Part shown: piece after piece, positions 23,484-32,892 of the stretch
Layout of the letters: the number at the start of each line of letters is the position of its first letter
How positions within the stretch are numbered: position 1 is the stretch's first letter
Source: Runella defluvii
GTDB lineage: Bacteria > Bacteroidota > Bacteroidia > Cytophagales > Spirosomataceae
Assembly (NCBI RefSeq): GCF_014195535.1
Contig: NZ_JACIBY010000001.1
Coordinates: forward strand, 372,001 to 436,000
Direction of reading: 5' to 3'
Length of the DNA stretch: 64,000 nt
Position numbers and translations under genes: made by a program
The notes under the pieces: generated by a model
The model's database searches: none
Told to the model about the DNA's origin: nothing
The model's input: the letters and a program-made list of their open reading frames with translations, nothing else

Positions 23484-24818
23484 ATGGAAGCTTTATTGAA
23501 CCTAACAGCCACTTTCAAAAGAACCCTTTTTACTATTGCCGTTTGTTCGGTACTTCACTCCTTCTCGGCGTATGCGCAAACCGCTGAAAAGGACACAACG
23601 GTAGAACGCTTAAAAGTTCGGACGTCATTTGCCAAATCTTACTTTGGCATAGACGCTTTTACGACCACGGGTGGAACGACGCAATATCTCACCCCGAACG
23701 GCTTGTCATCAGTTGATTTTGGGGGAACTACCTCACCCCGTATTTTATTAGGCGGGACGCACTTTTGGGGACACGCTGATTTTTACGTCTCCATTCCTGT
23801 AGCTCAATTTGGCAAAAAAATCCCTGCCGAATTGGCCAATGTTTCCTACAACGAAGGCGTAGAAACGGGCGCACGTTTTTTTCCGTGGGCTATCAAGGAA
23901 GGAAAATTACGGCCTTTTGTAGGAGTAGCTTTAAAAGGATTCAGTTTTGCTCAAATCTCCAACGAACCCAATAAAACCTATACCACAGTGCCGTCGGTGG
24001 CCAAAACAACCTTTCCCTTTCAAGCAGGTGCTGTGTATGCCACCAAAAAAGTATTGTTTCAAGCGGGGCTCAACTACCAGCGTTATACCGATTTCCAATA
24101 CCCACTTTCTCGTACCCAGTACGGAGCATTGGATGTATCGCCTTGGTCGTTCAATGTCGGACTCAGTTATTGGATTAATTCCAACGGAGGGCTGGCTTCT
24201 AAATACGGCGAAAAGTACATGAAAATGGGCGTGAAAAAACTACAATCCCGCAACCGCTTGAACTGCTGGTACGTGGGAATAGGCCCCTCAAGCTCGTTTG
24301 AAATCTCAAAATCAGAATACGTTAAAGATAAGTACCCATTTTTAAAGCAAGAAAGCCCAGGAAGTTTGATTCCTGACATTGCCGCAGGACGTTACTTTCA
24401 CAAAGCGGATGCCAATGTGGGCGTTTCGTACCGTAAATTAGGCTACGGCATGAGCGGTTACGGCGTACACCTCAATTACGAACGCCGTTCCTACACTTTT
24501 GAAACCTACAAATTTTTGGGCGATTACCACGGTTTTGTACCTTACGTAGGCCCTACTTTAGCCTACGAAGACTTGCGATTTACGGATACCGACAACGGCG
24601 TCTCTAACTCATACGAAGCCAAAAAAGTAGCATTGGGTGTGATTTTTGGTTGGGATATTCGCATTAGCCGTTCGGAAACGTGGTTGTTGCGTACCAACCT
24701 TCGCTATACGCCCAACCTCCACCTCAAAGCCGAAGGGAAAAAAGTAATGTTTGACCAAATGGAATTTAATTTTATTCAGTTTGTGTGGATGGTCGGACGA
24801 AGACAGGCGTGGAAATAG
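23484..24818 (+). CDS. Outer-membrane beta-barrel protein, unknown
   Basis: From ATG 23484 the protein has 444 aa with a signal peptide ending near YAQ (about residue 32) and a mature part rich in alternating aromatic beta-strands (for example FNVGLSYWINSNGG and WLLRTNLRYTPNLHLKAEG), ending in a C-terminal strand FNFIQFVWMVGRR. It is most likely an outer-membrane barrel; no family name is recognised. Its promoter has the direct-repeat array described above, next to the LytTR gene, so its level is probably set by that regulator. A terminator follows. Confidence 0.75.
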   Translation: MEALLNLTATFKRTLFTIAVCSVLHSFSAYAQTAEKDTTVERLKVRTSFAKSYFGIDAFTTTGGTTQYLTPNGLSSVDFGGTTSPRILLGGTHFWGHADFYVSIPVAQFGKKIPAELANVSYNEGVETGARFFPWAIKEGKLRPFVGVALKGFSFAQISNEPNKTYTTVPSVAKTTFPFQAGAVYATKKVLFQAGLNYQRYTDFQYPLSRTQYGALDVSPWSFNVGLSYWINSNGGLASKYGEKYMKMGVKKLQSRNRLNCWYVGIGPSSSFEISKSEYVKDKYPFLKQESPGSLIPDIAAGRYFHKADANVGVSYRKLGYGMSGYGVHLNYERRSYTFETYKFLGDYHGFVPYVGPTLAYEDLRFTDTDNGVSNSYEAKKVALGVIFGWDIRISRSETWLLRTNLRYTPNLHLKAEGKKVMFDQMEFNFIQFVWMVGRRQAWK

Positions 24819-24824
24819 CGAAAG

Positions 24825-24857
24825 AACCTCCCGAAAGTTTCCAACTTTCGGGAGGTT
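24825..24857 (+). terminator. Rho-independent terminator
   Basis: A perfect 15-bp stem (arms AACCTCCCGAAAGTT and its complement, three-base loop) lies 6 bases after the beta-barrel gene. Confidence 0.9.
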
Positions 24858-24959
24858 TGGCTTTTGCCCAATTTCTCTAAATTGATAGTATCTTGGGAAC
24901 GAATAGCTCGTTTTATCACTTACTCAACTAGCTAATAATCGCCTCAAAAAAAACACAAA

Positions 24960-25583
24960 ATGGAAGAAGCATGGGTTGAACGCTGGAACGACCGCTATGG
25001 TCAGTCAGAATATGCGTATGGAGAAATGCCTAACGATTATTTGAAAGAACAATTACAAAAATTTTCGCCAGGCAACATCTTATTCCCTGCCGAAGGAGAA
25101 GGTCGAAACGCAGTTTTTGCCGCAACATTGGGCTGGCAAACTTGGGCTTTTGATGTAAGTAAAGAAGGGCAAAAAAAAGCCTTACAGTTGGCCGAAAAGC
25201 ATCAAGTAACAATAGATTACGAAGTAGGGCTATTAGAACAACTCCATTACCAACCCGAGCAATTTGATGCTATTGCGCTCATTTATGCCCATTTTCCTGC
25301 CCAAATGAAATCACCGTACCACCTATTACTAGACGGCTATTTGCGTCGAGGGGGTATCATTATTTTTGAGGCATTTAGTAAAAAACACCTTGAATATGTT
25401 GCAAAAAACGAAAAAGTGGGTGGGCCAAGGGAAATAGAAATGCTGTATTCGATAGAAGAAATCGAAGCCGATTTTGCCAATTATGAAATCATCGAATTGG
25501 AAGAAAAAGCCATTGAATTGACAGAAGGGCTTTACCACAATGGAATTGGCTCGGTAATACGGTTTGTAGGACGAAAAAAATAA
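24960..25583 (+). CDS. SAM-dependent methyltransferase, class I
   Basis: The 207-aa cytoplasmic protein has a Rossmann methyltransferase core. The SAM loop is [19 protein letters not shown] (about residues 41-59; the usual D-x-G-x-G is changed to A-E-G-E-G), the acidic end of strand 2 is WAFDVS, and the [10 protein letters not shown] segment is motif IV. The N-terminal [20 protein letters not shown] is typical of the TehB-like/thiopurine-like group of small methyltransferases in Bacteroidota. The substrate is unknown. A second methyltransferase gene starts 13 bases downstream. Confidence 0.87.
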   Translation: MEEAWVERWNDRYGQSEYAYGEMPNDYLKEQLQKFSPGNILFPAEGEGRNAVFAATLGWQTWAFDVSKEGQKKALQLAEKHQVTIDYEVGLLEQLHYQPEQFDAIALIYAHFPAQMKSPYHLLLDGYLRRGGIIIFEAFSKKHLEYVAKNEKVGGPREIEMLYSIEEIEADFANYEIIELEEKAIELTEGLYHNGIGSVIRFVGRKK

Positions 25584-25596
25584 CTCGTTTTCACGC

Positions 25597-26184
25597 ATGA
25601 ATAAGGCTTTTTTTTCTCAATTGGAGCACCTCTACACGACCTTAAAATTGGAGGATGAACAAAAACCTAATCGACTAGACAGGTGGCGAAATCTTGAACC
25701 ACAGTCGGCGTTGCTGATTTCGATGCTTATTCGAGGGCAGCAAACCAAGGCTTTATTAGAAATAGGAACTTCTAATGGATATTCAACACTTTGGTTTGCC
25801 GATGCCCTTAAAAGTACGGGCGGACACCTCACTACGATTGAAATAGAGCCGCAACGAACGCAATTGGCTCAAGCATCGCTCGAAAAGTTTGGCTTTCTAG
25901 CCCATACTACCTGCCTGACCATCGACGCGCAAGAGTTTTTGCAACATGCTGAGCCTAAGTATGACCTTATTTTTCTGGATGCCGAACGGGCATTCTATAA
26001 AAACTATTGGCCTGATTTACGCCGTTTGCTGATTCGTACCAAAGGCGCCGTATTGGTGGTTGATAACGTCATCTCACACGCTTCTGAAGTGCTTGAATTT
26101 ATTCAATTAATCAGAAAAGACGATCAAATGCTCCTTACCACAGTCGATGTAGGGGCAGGGCTGTTGTGGGTAGCCTGTGTTTAG
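25597..26184 (+). CDS. O-methyltransferase-like protein
   Basis: The 195-aa protein resembles family 3 O-methyltransferases (catechol O-methyltransferase-like). Seen are the SAM motif LLEIGTSNGYSTLWFADAL (about 52-70), the acidic TTIEIEP strand, DLIFLDAERAFY (metal-binding Asp region) and VLVVDNVISH. It is shorter than typical members at the N-terminus, where the substrate lid normally lies. It follows the previous methyltransferase by 13 bases and is probably co-transcribed. Substrate unknown. Confidence 0.85.
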   Translation: MNKAFFSQLEHLYTTLKLEDEQKPNRLDRWRNLEPQSALLISMLIRGQQTKALLEIGTSNGYSTLWFADALKSTGGHLTTIEIEPQRTQLAQASLEKFGFLAHTTCLTIDAQEFLQHAEPKYDLIFLDAERAFYKNYWPDLRRLLIRTKGAVLVVDNVISHASEVLEFIQLIRKDDQMLLTTVDVGAGLLWVACV

Positions 26185-26253
26185 GTTGAACTTCCGCCCT
26201 TACTTCCTCCTTACATACTTACATGAAGAATCCCCAAAACAAACGCACACACA

Positions 26254-27267
26254 ATGAAAGCAGTAGGATTTAAAACATCGTTGCCCATTTCGGAAGAGGA
26301 GAGTTTTATTGAATTTGAAACCGCAAAGCCCCAACCCAGCGGCCACGAATTACTCGTGAAAATAAGCGCCATTTCGGTCAATCCCGTTGATTTTAAAATA
26401 CGACAAAATTCCGCCAAAGGTACCGTATTAGATACGCCCAAAATCATCGGGTGGGATGCCGCAGGAGTGGTAGAAGCTGTAGGAGAAAACGTAAGTTTGT
26501 TTAGCGTCGGTGATAAAGTTTATTACGCAGGAGACATCACCAAGCCAGGAAGTAATTCAGAATATCAATTGATTGACGAGCGGATTGTAGGCAAACAGCC
26601 GTCCACGTTGGCCGACGAAGCAGCGGCGGCCATGCCTTTGACGGTGCTGACGGCTTGGGAAATCTTTTTTGACCGTATGCGGCTTTCGGCCGAGCGCGAT
26701 CAAAACAAAACCTTGCTCATCATTGGAGGAGCAGGAGGCGTAGGGTCGATTGCTATTCAAATTGCCAAAAAAGTCCTAGGGTTGAAAGTGATTGCCACAG
26801 CCTCGCGCCCAGAAACCATCGAATGGTGCCAAAAAATGGGAGCTGATGTGGTTGTTAACCACCGAAATTTGGTAGAGGAAGTGCGCGGTGCAGGGTTTCA
26901 GTTTGTCGATTTTATCGTTGATTTTGTGGATAACAACGGCTATTGGGATGCCATGGCCGAGCTCATCAAGCCACAAGGACACATTGCTTCGATTACGGGC
27001 AGCGCCGTACCTGTGGCGCTCAATAAACTCAAAAGTAAAAGTGTGAGCTTTTCGTGGGAGTTTATGTACACCCGTTCGACCTACCAAACCGACGATATGA
27101 TTGAACAGCATCATATTCTTAACCGTGTGGCACAGCTACTCGACGAAGGAGTGTTGTTTCATACGCATACCCACACCCTTCACGGATTATCGGCCGAAAC
27201 GCTCAAGCAAGCCCACGCCCAGCTGGAGTCGGGAACAACCATTGGGAAATGGGTAATTAAGTATTAA
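26254..27267 (+). CDS. Zinc-type alcohol dehydrogenase-like / quinone oxidoreductase (MDR)
   Basis: The 337-aa protein belongs to the medium-chain dehydrogenase/reductase superfamily: a GroES-like N-terminal domain (VNPVDFKIRQ, GWDAAGVVEAVGENV) and an NAD(P)-binding domain with GGAGGVGSIAIQIAKKV (about 154-170). The structural zinc Cys cluster and the catalytic zinc Cys are absent, so it is a zinc-free enzyme of the quinone reductase/enoyl reductase kind acting on small carbonyls with NADPH. It stands alone, with a shared terminator to the convergent antiporter gene. Confidence 0.9.
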   Translation: MKAVGFKTSLPISEEESFIEFETAKPQPSGHELLVKISAISVNPVDFKIRQNSAKGTVLDTPKIIGWDAAGVVEAVGENVSLFSVGDKVYYAGDITKPGSNSEYQLIDERIVGKQPSTLADEAAAAMPLTVLTAWEIFFDRMRLSAERDQNKTLLIIGGAGGVGSIAIQIAKKVLGLKVIATASRPETIEWCQKMGADVVVNHRNLVEEVRGAGFQFVDFIVDFVDNNGYWDAMAELIKPQGHIASITGSAVPVALNKLKSKSVSFSWEFMYTRSTYQTDDMIEQHHILNRVAQLLDEGVLFHTHTHTLHGLSAETLKQAHAQLESGTTIGKWVIKY

Positions 27268-27271
27268 ACCA

Positions 27272-27300
27272 AACGCCTCGGAGAATAAACCCGAGGCGTT
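27272..27300. terminator. Bidirectional terminator
   Basis: AACGCCTCGG pairs with CCGAGGCGTT across a 9-base loop and is followed by T-rich sequence. It sits between the convergent oxidoreductase and antiporter genes. Confidence 0.85.
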
Positions 27301-27315
27301 TTACTTTAATGACGG

Positions 27316-28569
27316 TTAGTTAGACACTACTCGGTTGAGTACTTTTCCCGACATTTTTCCCAAAGTCAGACCCTGGAAAATAATAGAGAAGACCACCACG
27401 AAGTAGGTCATTTGTAACAGCAAATCTTTGTAGGGGTTAGCGCCTATGGCAAGTACCAAGGCGATAGAAACCCCGCCGCGTAACCCTCCCCAGACAAGCA
27501 TCGTGAGTGAGCCTTTGTTGAGCTTGAAAGGAACAATGAGCGAAGGCAACCAGATAGATAAAAAACGCGCAAAAAGAACGACAACAATAGCCATAGCTGA
27601 TACGACGGAGTAGGTGTTCAGTTTCAGGTCTGGAATAAGTAACAACTCAAATCCCATGAATAAGAACAAAATCGCATTCAGAATTTCGTCGTTTAGCTCC
27701 CAGAATTTTGTCAGATAGTCTTTGGTTTCGTCGCTCATGGCGGCTTTTTTACCGTAATTTCCAATAATAAGCCCTGCTGCGACCATCGTTAGTGGCCCCG
27801 ACGTGTGGGTCGCCTGCGCAATGAGGTAGCCTCCCATCACGACCGATAACGTAATAAGTACCGAAACGATGTAATCGTCGATGCCTTTGATGGCTTTAGA
27901 AGCCGTAAAACCGAGCAATACCCCAAGCAGTAAGCCGCCTAATGCTTCCTTTGCGAGTAGCCAACTGATAGACCCCAGCGAGATGTCGATGGTGGTAGCC
28001 TGTGTCAATTCCAAAATCACGGCAAACAACACAACGGCGACGCCATCATTGAAAAGTGACTCCCCTGCGATTTTTGTTTCGAGCGATTTGGGAACGTTGG
28101 CTTTTTTGAGAATGCCCAAAACGGCAATGGGGTCGGTAGGAGAAATCAGTGACCCAAACAGCAAGCAATACAAAAACGGTAATTCAAGGCCGAATAAAGG
28201 AAGACCATAGAACAAAACCCCACCAATGATAAAGGTGGAAATGATAACACTGATGGTTGAAAAAGTGAGAATAGGAAGGCGATGCTCCTTCAAATCGGCA
28301 AAGTTGACGTGAATAGCTCCTGCAAAAAGCAGAAAATTTAGCATTGCCCCCATCAAAACTCCCGTAAAGTCAAATTCGGTGAGGAGTTTGAGGAGTTTTT
28401 GGGTAGTAATTGGAAAAAGCCAATGCCCCGCGAACCGTAGAATAATGGAGACGAGAATGGCCATGACCATGATACCAATGGTAGGAGGGAGCTTTAGAAA
28501 ACGGAGATTGATGTAAGCAAAAACAGATGCTAACACAATGAGAACCGAGAATGAATAATACAATTCCAT
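27316..28569 (-). CDS. Na+/H+ antiporter, CPA1 (NhaP-like)
   Basis: The 417-aa protein has about 12 transmembrane helices and the signature of the CPA1 family: [12 protein letters not shown] (helix 5 region) and [15 protein letters not shown] with the essential Asn-Asp pair. It exchanges Na+ (or K+) for protons across the inner membrane and maintains pH and ion balance. No C-terminal regulatory domain is present. It is convergent with the oxidoreductase and separated by a long gene-free stretch from the ArsR-relic cassette. Confidence 0.93.
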   Translation of the reverse strand: MELYYSFSVLIVLASVFAYINLRFLKLPPTIGIMVMAILVSIILRFAGHWLFPITTQKLLKLLTEFDFTGVLMGAMLNFLLFAGAIHVNFADLKEHRLPILTFSTISVIISTFIIGGVLFYGLPLFGLELPFLYCLLFGSLISPTDPIAVLGILKKANVPKSLETKIAGESLFNDGVAVVLFAVILELTQATTIDISLGSISWLLAKEALGGLLLGVLLGFTASKAIKGIDDYIVSVLITLSVVMGGYLIAQATHTSGPLTMVAAGLIIGNYGKKAAMSDETKDYLTKFWELNDEILNAILFLFMGFELLLIPDLKLNTYSVVSAMAIVVVLFARFLSIWLPSLIVPFKLNKGSLTMLVWGGLRGGVSIALVLAIGANPYKDLLLQMTYFVVVFSIIFQGLTLGKMSGKVLNRVVSN

Positions 28570-29117
28570 AGCTGTGCTTTGGGGTGGATGGTTTAAAAAA
28601 ATGTAAAAGAGTACCTGTCAACCTAGGTTGAAAATCAAAAACTGCGTAATGGTTGACTTAGAATAGTGATAGAAATAGTAAGTTTGTATGAGCCTACATA
28701 ATCGAGACGAACTCAGTAAACACTTTTTGTTTCGGAGGCTGTTAGTTGGCTGAAAAACAGCTTAAAAAAGAAACAAATGCTTTACGGCTTATACAATTGT
28801 ATTTTACTTGAAACGAACAATATACGATTTTTTTGTAAAAAATCAAAATATTTAGAGCAGAAATTGAGATTTTATAGGTAAAACTGTACTAAAATAGCCA
28901 AGTTGCGAAAAAATAGCTTCTCCGTAAATACCAAGATTACTACCAAGATTGGGCTTGAATCAATAATACTTCTTTCTACGCTGGGCACATAAAGAAACGC
29001 CATTTTCTTGGGTTGGTTGATGGCTTATTCTATATAAAAAGTACAATAATGTATTCTTCCAAATGCAAGCTAGTGTTTTTTGTAAATCATTGGCCTCACA
29101 AAAAAAATACAAAAAAA
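28570..29117. other. Gene-free stretch
   Basis: About 550 AT-rich bases between the antiporter and the ArsR-relic cassette hold no convincing ORF. The only notable site is a 12-bp palindrome CAACCTAGGTTG (28619-28630) upstream of the antiporter start, a possible operator. Confidence 0.5.
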
Positions 29118-29161
29118 TTTGCAACCATTTGGTTGTGTATTATATTTGCAACCAAATGGTT
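29118..29161 (+). promoter_or_regulatory. Promoter with two palindromic operators (ArsR-type)
   Basis: TTTG (29118-29121), 19 bases and TATATTTG (29141-29148) form a textbook Bacteroidota promoter. Palindrome CAACCATTTGGTTG (29122-29135) fills the spacer and AACCAAATGGTT (29150-29161) covers the transcription start. A repressor bound to either would block RNA polymerase. Confidence 0.85.
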
Positions 29162-29188
29162 TCTTTTTGTTTAAAATTATGAGCAATC

Positions 29189-29296
29189 ATGAATAAAATA
29201 GACCAATGGCTCAACCAAATAAGGAAGATTTGGAAAGGCCGATTTTCTCAATTAGACGAAGTATTATCAACCTTAAAAAAACAAAAACAGCAATGA
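29189..29296 (+). pseudogene. Remnant of an ArsR-family regulator gene
   Basis: A 35-codon frame starts at ATG 29189 and ends in a TGA that overlaps the SRPBCC start (ATGA, 29293-29296). Its sequence (WLNQIRKIWKGRFSQLDEVL) resembles the C-terminal helix of small ArsR repressors that normally precede SRPBCC genes. The N-terminal ~75 codons with the winged helix are missing. A second ATG at 29179 opens a frame of five codons only, offset by one base, consistent with an internal deletion that left the start region and the tail. It may still be translated to couple the next gene. Confidence 0.65.
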
Positions 29297-29796
29297 GCAC
29301 CCGTTTTCTTTTTGATTTTTCGGTAAACAAGGCAAACAACACTATTCAGGTAAAACGCGAGTTTGCCGCAGATTTGGATTTGGTTTGGGAAGCGTGGACA
29401 AATCCCGAACTGCTCGACCTTTGGTGGGCGCCGAAGCCGTATCGTACCCAAACCAAAAGCATGGACTTTTCAGAAGGAGGGTATTGGCACTATTGTATGA
29501 TTTCACCCGAAAACGAAGTGCATTGGTGCAGGGCCGATTACCAAAAAGTAGAGCCTAAAAAAAGCTTTTCGGGGCTCGATGCCTTTTGTGACGAAAATGG
29601 GGCTGTCGTGCAAGATTTTCCGCGTTCATTATGGAACAATGTGTTTGCAGAAAAGGCCAACAAAACAACCCTCGTTGAGATTACGATTTCGTACGATTCA
29701 CTGAGCGACCTCGAAAAAGTGGTTGAAATGGGCTTTAAAGAAGGCTTTTCTATGGCACTCGAAAATTTGGATCAGTACTTGGAGACGCGGCTATAA
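29293..29796 (+). CDS. SRPBCC/AHSA1-domain protein
   Basis: I start at ATG 29293 (167 aa), which overlaps the stop of the ArsR remnant. The protein has the START-like helix-grip fold of the AHSA1 group: VKREFAADLDLVWEAWTNPELLDLWWAP is the typical first helix region and the C-terminal MGFKEGFSMALENLDQYL helix closes the cavity. These small proteins bind hydrophobic ligands and are usually co-regulated by an ArsR repressor; here the repressor gene is broken. The DoxX-like gene follows 77 bases later. Confidence 0.9.
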   Translation: MSTRFLFDFSVNKANNTIQVKREFAADLDLVWEAWTNPELLDLWWAPKPYRTQTKSMDFSEGGYWHYCMISPENEVHWCRADYQKVEPKKSFSGLDAFCDENGAVVQDFPRSLWNNVFAEKANKTTLVEITISYDSLSDLEKVVEMGFKEGFSMALENLDQYLETRL

Positions 29797-29873
29797 CTCC
29801 ACCCTTTATGGCAATAAATTTGGCATTAATTGAATGATAAATTACCAACCCAACTAAAATTAACAAAACGGTC

Positions 29874-30263
29874 ATGAAAACAATGAAAATAACCTTTTGG
29901 ACAACAGCTGCCCTACTTTTTATTACCCAAGGTCTAATGCCGCTCTTTACCATCAATTCGGAAGAAAGCCGACAGGTTATGCAACACTTGGGCTACCCGC
30001 CTTATTTTGCTCTCATGCTGAATATTTTTAAGTTTCTGGGAGGGTTAGTTATTCTGCTGCCATTCCTACCGAGACGTATTAAGGAATGGGCTTTTGCGGG
30101 TTTTGCCATTGATTTTATTTGTGCCGCAGTCAGTTTTATCGCGGTCGATGGTTTCACTGGCGTTTTGGCAGTGCCCCTAACTGCTTTGTTGGTATTGGGG
30201 GTATGTTATGTAGCTTATGATAAACAAGCATCGTTTGCTTTACGAAGTGCTATAGTTCAATAA
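29874..30263 (+). CDS. DoxX-like membrane protein
   Basis: The 129-aa protein has four transmembrane segments (about residues 5-22, 42-62, 68-88, 93-112) and the layout of DoxX-like family members that commonly follow ArsR-SRPBCC pairs (MKITFWTTAALLFITQGLMP, then LGYPPYFALMLNIFKFLGGLVIL). The family is thought to act in redox or thiol stress at the inner membrane, but its biochemical function is poorly defined. It completes the ArsR-SRPBCC-DoxX cassette. Confidence 0.85.
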   Translation: MKTMKITFWTTAALLFITQGLMPLFTINSEESRQVMQHLGYPPYFALMLNIFKFLGGLVILLPFLPRRIKEWAFAGFAIDFICAAVSFIAVDGFTGVLAVPLTALLVLGVCYVAYDKQASFALRSAIVQ

Positions 30264-30338
30264 CAATGGCACTTCGTACTACGTCCCATTGAAATCGAGA
30301 GAAGGAGGCGTGACTCAGGAAATGCCCAATTGTCGTAT

Positions 30339-30545
30339 TTAGGAGAGTAAAAAACAAAAGTCGTGGTTACCAGCTACCACGACTTTATGTTTGTGAGGTA
30401 ATGTGCCTAGCCAAGTATTAAAATCGGCTACTTCACGCGCATCGCCAGCCACGGTAATATCACCTGCATGAATGAGAATATCCCCGTCGGGGACAGACAT
30501 CGCTCTATGGAGGTTGTGCGTGTCAGAAATACAGACGATTTTCAT
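30339..30545 (-). pseudogene. Truncated calcineurin-like phosphoesterase
   Basis: The 68 codons encode only the N-terminal third of a metallophosphoesterase: CISDTHN (D-x-H), ILIHAGDIT (G-D) and VVVAGNHD are present, but the two downstream His motifs are missing. Full-length relatives are about 200 aa. The frame stops at 30339 and I do not find the missing part in the 75 bases before the convergent DoxX gene. It is therefore probably inactive, cut by a deletion linked to the cassette next to it. It begins 13 bases after the aspartic protease gene on the same strand. Confidence 0.75.
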
Positions 30546-30558
30546 ACGAACAAACTCC

Positions 30559-30987
30559 TTATTTCACTCCTTTTAACTTCATTTGGGCAAAATAAGGGTG
30601 ATCTGGATTAACGATTAGCTCTTGACGCAAAGGATTGACAAGCACATCCATGTCTTCAAGTGGAATGGCTCCAATGAGTACTTCACTGTCGCCAGGAAGA
30701 ATCATAGCGTTGCAAATTGTACGTCTATTTTTAAAGCGCAGTTCAACTTGACTAACTACCTCACATTCGATGCGGTCGCCATTCGCCATTTGGCCAATTC
30801 GTTTTTCCATGACTGGAAACTGCATTTGGGCCTGAATGGATTCATTGATACAAAGCATATAGCTACCAGTATCAACAAGTCCCGTAACATACATGCGCTT
30901 TATTTCATCTTCGCCAATATAAAACTTGCGAGCCAATGCTAAATCTTCCGCATTGATAAGTTCAACCTCTGCATATACCAATCCCAT
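30559..30987 (-). CDS. Clan AA (retropepsin-like) aspartic protease
   Basis: The 142-aa protein contains the single active-site motif VDTGSYMLCI (Asp near residue 39) and the downstream hydrophobic-Gly motif SEVLIGAIPL, typical of retropepsin-like clan AA proteases that work as dimers. There is no signal peptide. Such proteins are common single genes in cyanobacteria and Bacteroidota; substrate unknown. It is followed on the same strand by the truncated phosphoesterase and preceded by DUF2461. Confidence 0.85.
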   Translation of the reverse strand: MGLVYAEVELINAEDLALARKFYIGEDEIKRMYVTGLVDTGSYMLCINESIQAQMQFPVMEKRIGQMANGDRIECEVVSQVELRFKNRRTICNAMILPGDSEVLIGAIPLEDMDVLVNPLRQELIVNPDHPYFAQMKLKGVK

Positions 30988-31065
30988 ACAAAAAATGTGA
31001 TTTTAGATACTAAAACACTAAATGGATGGTTAAATATAGATAAATGCCCTTAAAATAGCTAAAGA

Positions 31066-31746
31066 TTACAACTCAAAGCTTTCTTCTTCTTCCTCAAAAA
31101 ACAAGTAATTTAAGAAATCACAATAGGGCTTGATAAGGCGGCAGCCGTTGACGATTTCCTGCGCAAAGTGTGGCGAAGTTACTTCAGCATCGGTGTATTT
31201 GTGCATGAAAAAAAGCTGTTTGCGCTTCAATAGTGCAATGTCAGGATGATTTTCAGGGTAGCCTTTGGGCATCCGCTGTAGGCTTTCGCCCCACGCTTCG
31301 GGGAAATACGTTCGGAACTCAGGGGCTTCAATGATATTTTTTAAAGCTTCTGGGTTAAAATCAATTTCTTGTCGAAACTTCGCCAGTTGTTTTGGCGTAG
31401 GGTTCCACATTCCAGCGCCCAAAAACGATTCTCCAGGCTGGATGTGTAGGTAAAAATCAATCCGCCCCGAGTGCCGACCCCCTGGGCCAACCGCCGCCGA
31501 AAGCCATTGTTTATAGGGAGCTTTGTCTTTGGAAAAACGAATGTCGCGGTTGATACGAAACAAGCAGTCTTTGGGTTCGGTATTGGGAAGGTTTTCAAAT
31601 TCTCCAATGCCTTTGATAAGGCCTTTTACCAGTGCCTCCATCTCTTTTTTGGCGGCATCGTAGCGCTTGCGGTGCTCAGTAAACCAGTCACGGTTATTGT
31701 TTTCGGCTAGTTCTTGAAGAAACTCAAGGGTAGATAGTGTCAACAT
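31066..31746 (-). CDS. DUF2461-family protein
   Basis: The 226-aa protein starts with FLQELAENNNRDWFTEHRKRYDAAKKE and contains FRINRDIRFSKDKAPYKQW and the G-Y-x-x-x-H-P-x-x-x-L-L-K segment near the C-terminus, all hallmarks of DUF2461 (TIGR02453). The molecular function of the family is not known. The gene runs toward the aspartic protease with 78 bases between them and diverges from trpS. Confidence 0.93.
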   Translation of the reverse strand: MLTLSTLEFLQELAENNNRDWFTEHRKRYDAAKKEMEALVKGLIKGIGEFENLPNTEPKDCLFRINRDIRFSKDKAPYKQWLSAAVGPGGRHSGRIDFYLHIQPGESFLGAGMWNPTPKQLAKFRQEIDFNPEALKNIIEAPEFRTYFPEAWGESLQRMPKGYPENHPDIALLKRKQLFFMHKYTDAEVTSPHFAQEIVNGCRLIKPYCDFLNYLFFEEEEESFEL

Positions 31747-31853
31747 CAGATTTCGTATTTTGGCCTAAAAATAGCAATTTTGTTGCGCCCAAACGTAGGT
31801 CTGTCTAAAAGGCAGCGGAAAAGGGAAAACGTCACTAGTACAAACAATACACA

Positions 31854-32831
31854 ATGGCTCGAATATTAACAGGTATCCAGAGTAGCGGTAAACCACACTT
31901 AGGTAACATTTTGGGCGCCATCTTGCCCGCGATTCAGTTGTCGGAAAAATCTGATAATGAGTCGTTTTTGTTTATTGCAGATTTGCACTCGCTTACAACC
32001 ATCAAAGATGCGAAAGTGCTTCAAGACAACACCCGTGCCGTAGCGGCGGCGTGGCTTGCGTGTGGTCTTGATACCGATAAAGTGGTGTTTTATCGTCAGT
32101 CGCGGGTATCGGCCTATCATACCGAGCTAACGTGGTATTTGTCTTGCTTGACGCCTTATCCGATGTTGGCCAATGCCCATTCGTTCAAGGACAAAGCTGA
32201 CCGCTTGGCCGATGTCAACGCGGGCTTGTTTGTGTATCCTGTATTGATGGCCTCGGATATTTTGCTTTATGATGCTAATTATGTTCCCGTAGGTAAAGAC
32301 CAAAAGCAGCACCTCGAAATGACCCGCGACATGGCGGAGGCGTTTAACCGTACCTATGGCGATACTTTTGTGATTCCTGAGGGGAAAATCGACGAGCGTT
32401 TGATGACCATCCCAGGCATCGACGGACAAAAAATGAGCAAGTCGTACGGAAACTATATTGACCTTTTTCAACCAGAAAAAGAGTTGCAGAAAGTAACCAA
32501 GAAAATCCTGTCGGATTCGACCCCGCTTGAAGAACCGAAAAACCCAGAAACGGACCTTACGTTTAAATTATATTCGCTCATAGCCAGTGACAGCGATATT
32601 GCAACCATGCGCGAAAACTACCTCAAAGGTGGGTATGGCTATGGTCATGCCAAGCAAGCATTTTTTGAAGCTCTAAAAACACGTTTTGCCAAAGAGCGCG
32701 AGATGTTTACGTATTATTACGAAGAAAACCCCGCCGCACTCGAACAAAAACTCCAAGAAGGCGAAGAAAAAGCCCGCGCCATCGCTTCCAAAAAACTAGC
32801 CGAAGTGCGGGAAAAGATTGGGCTTTCTTAA
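31854..32831 (+). CDS. trpS: Tryptophanyl-tRNA synthetase
   Basis: TrpRS charges tRNA-Trp with tryptophan using ATP. The 325-aa class I enzyme shows the HIGH-like motif PHLGN at residues 14-18, the tryptophan pocket segment LFVYPVLMASDILLY, and the KMSKS loop in GQKMSKSYGN near residue 195. Length is normal. It stands alone, with a repeat-rich intergenic region after it. Confidence 0.97.
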   Translation: MARILTGIQSSGKPHLGNILGAILPAIQLSEKSDNESFLFIADLHSLTTIKDAKVLQDNTRAVAAAWLACGLDTDKVVFYRQSRVSAYHTELTWYLSCLTPYPMLANAHSFKDKADRLADVNAGLFVYPVLMASDILLYDANYVPVGKDQKQHLEMTRDMAEAFNRTYGDTFVIPEGKIDERLMTIPGIDGQKMSKSYGNYIDLFQPEKELQKVTKKILSDSTPLEEPKNPETDLTFKLYSLIASDSDIATMRENYLKGGYGYGHAKQAFFEALKTRFAKEREMFTYYYEENPAALEQKLQEGEEKARAIASKKLAEVREKIGLS

Positions 32832-32892
32832 CTTTTTACGGTTTGCTGTTTCAGGTTTGGGGTTTTTCAGTTTAAGGTTTTGTCACATGAAA

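Noticed and set aside
30264-30338. Missing 3' part of the phosphoesterase in another frame.
   Set aside because: I translated the minus strand here and found only about 22 codons without the expected His motifs.
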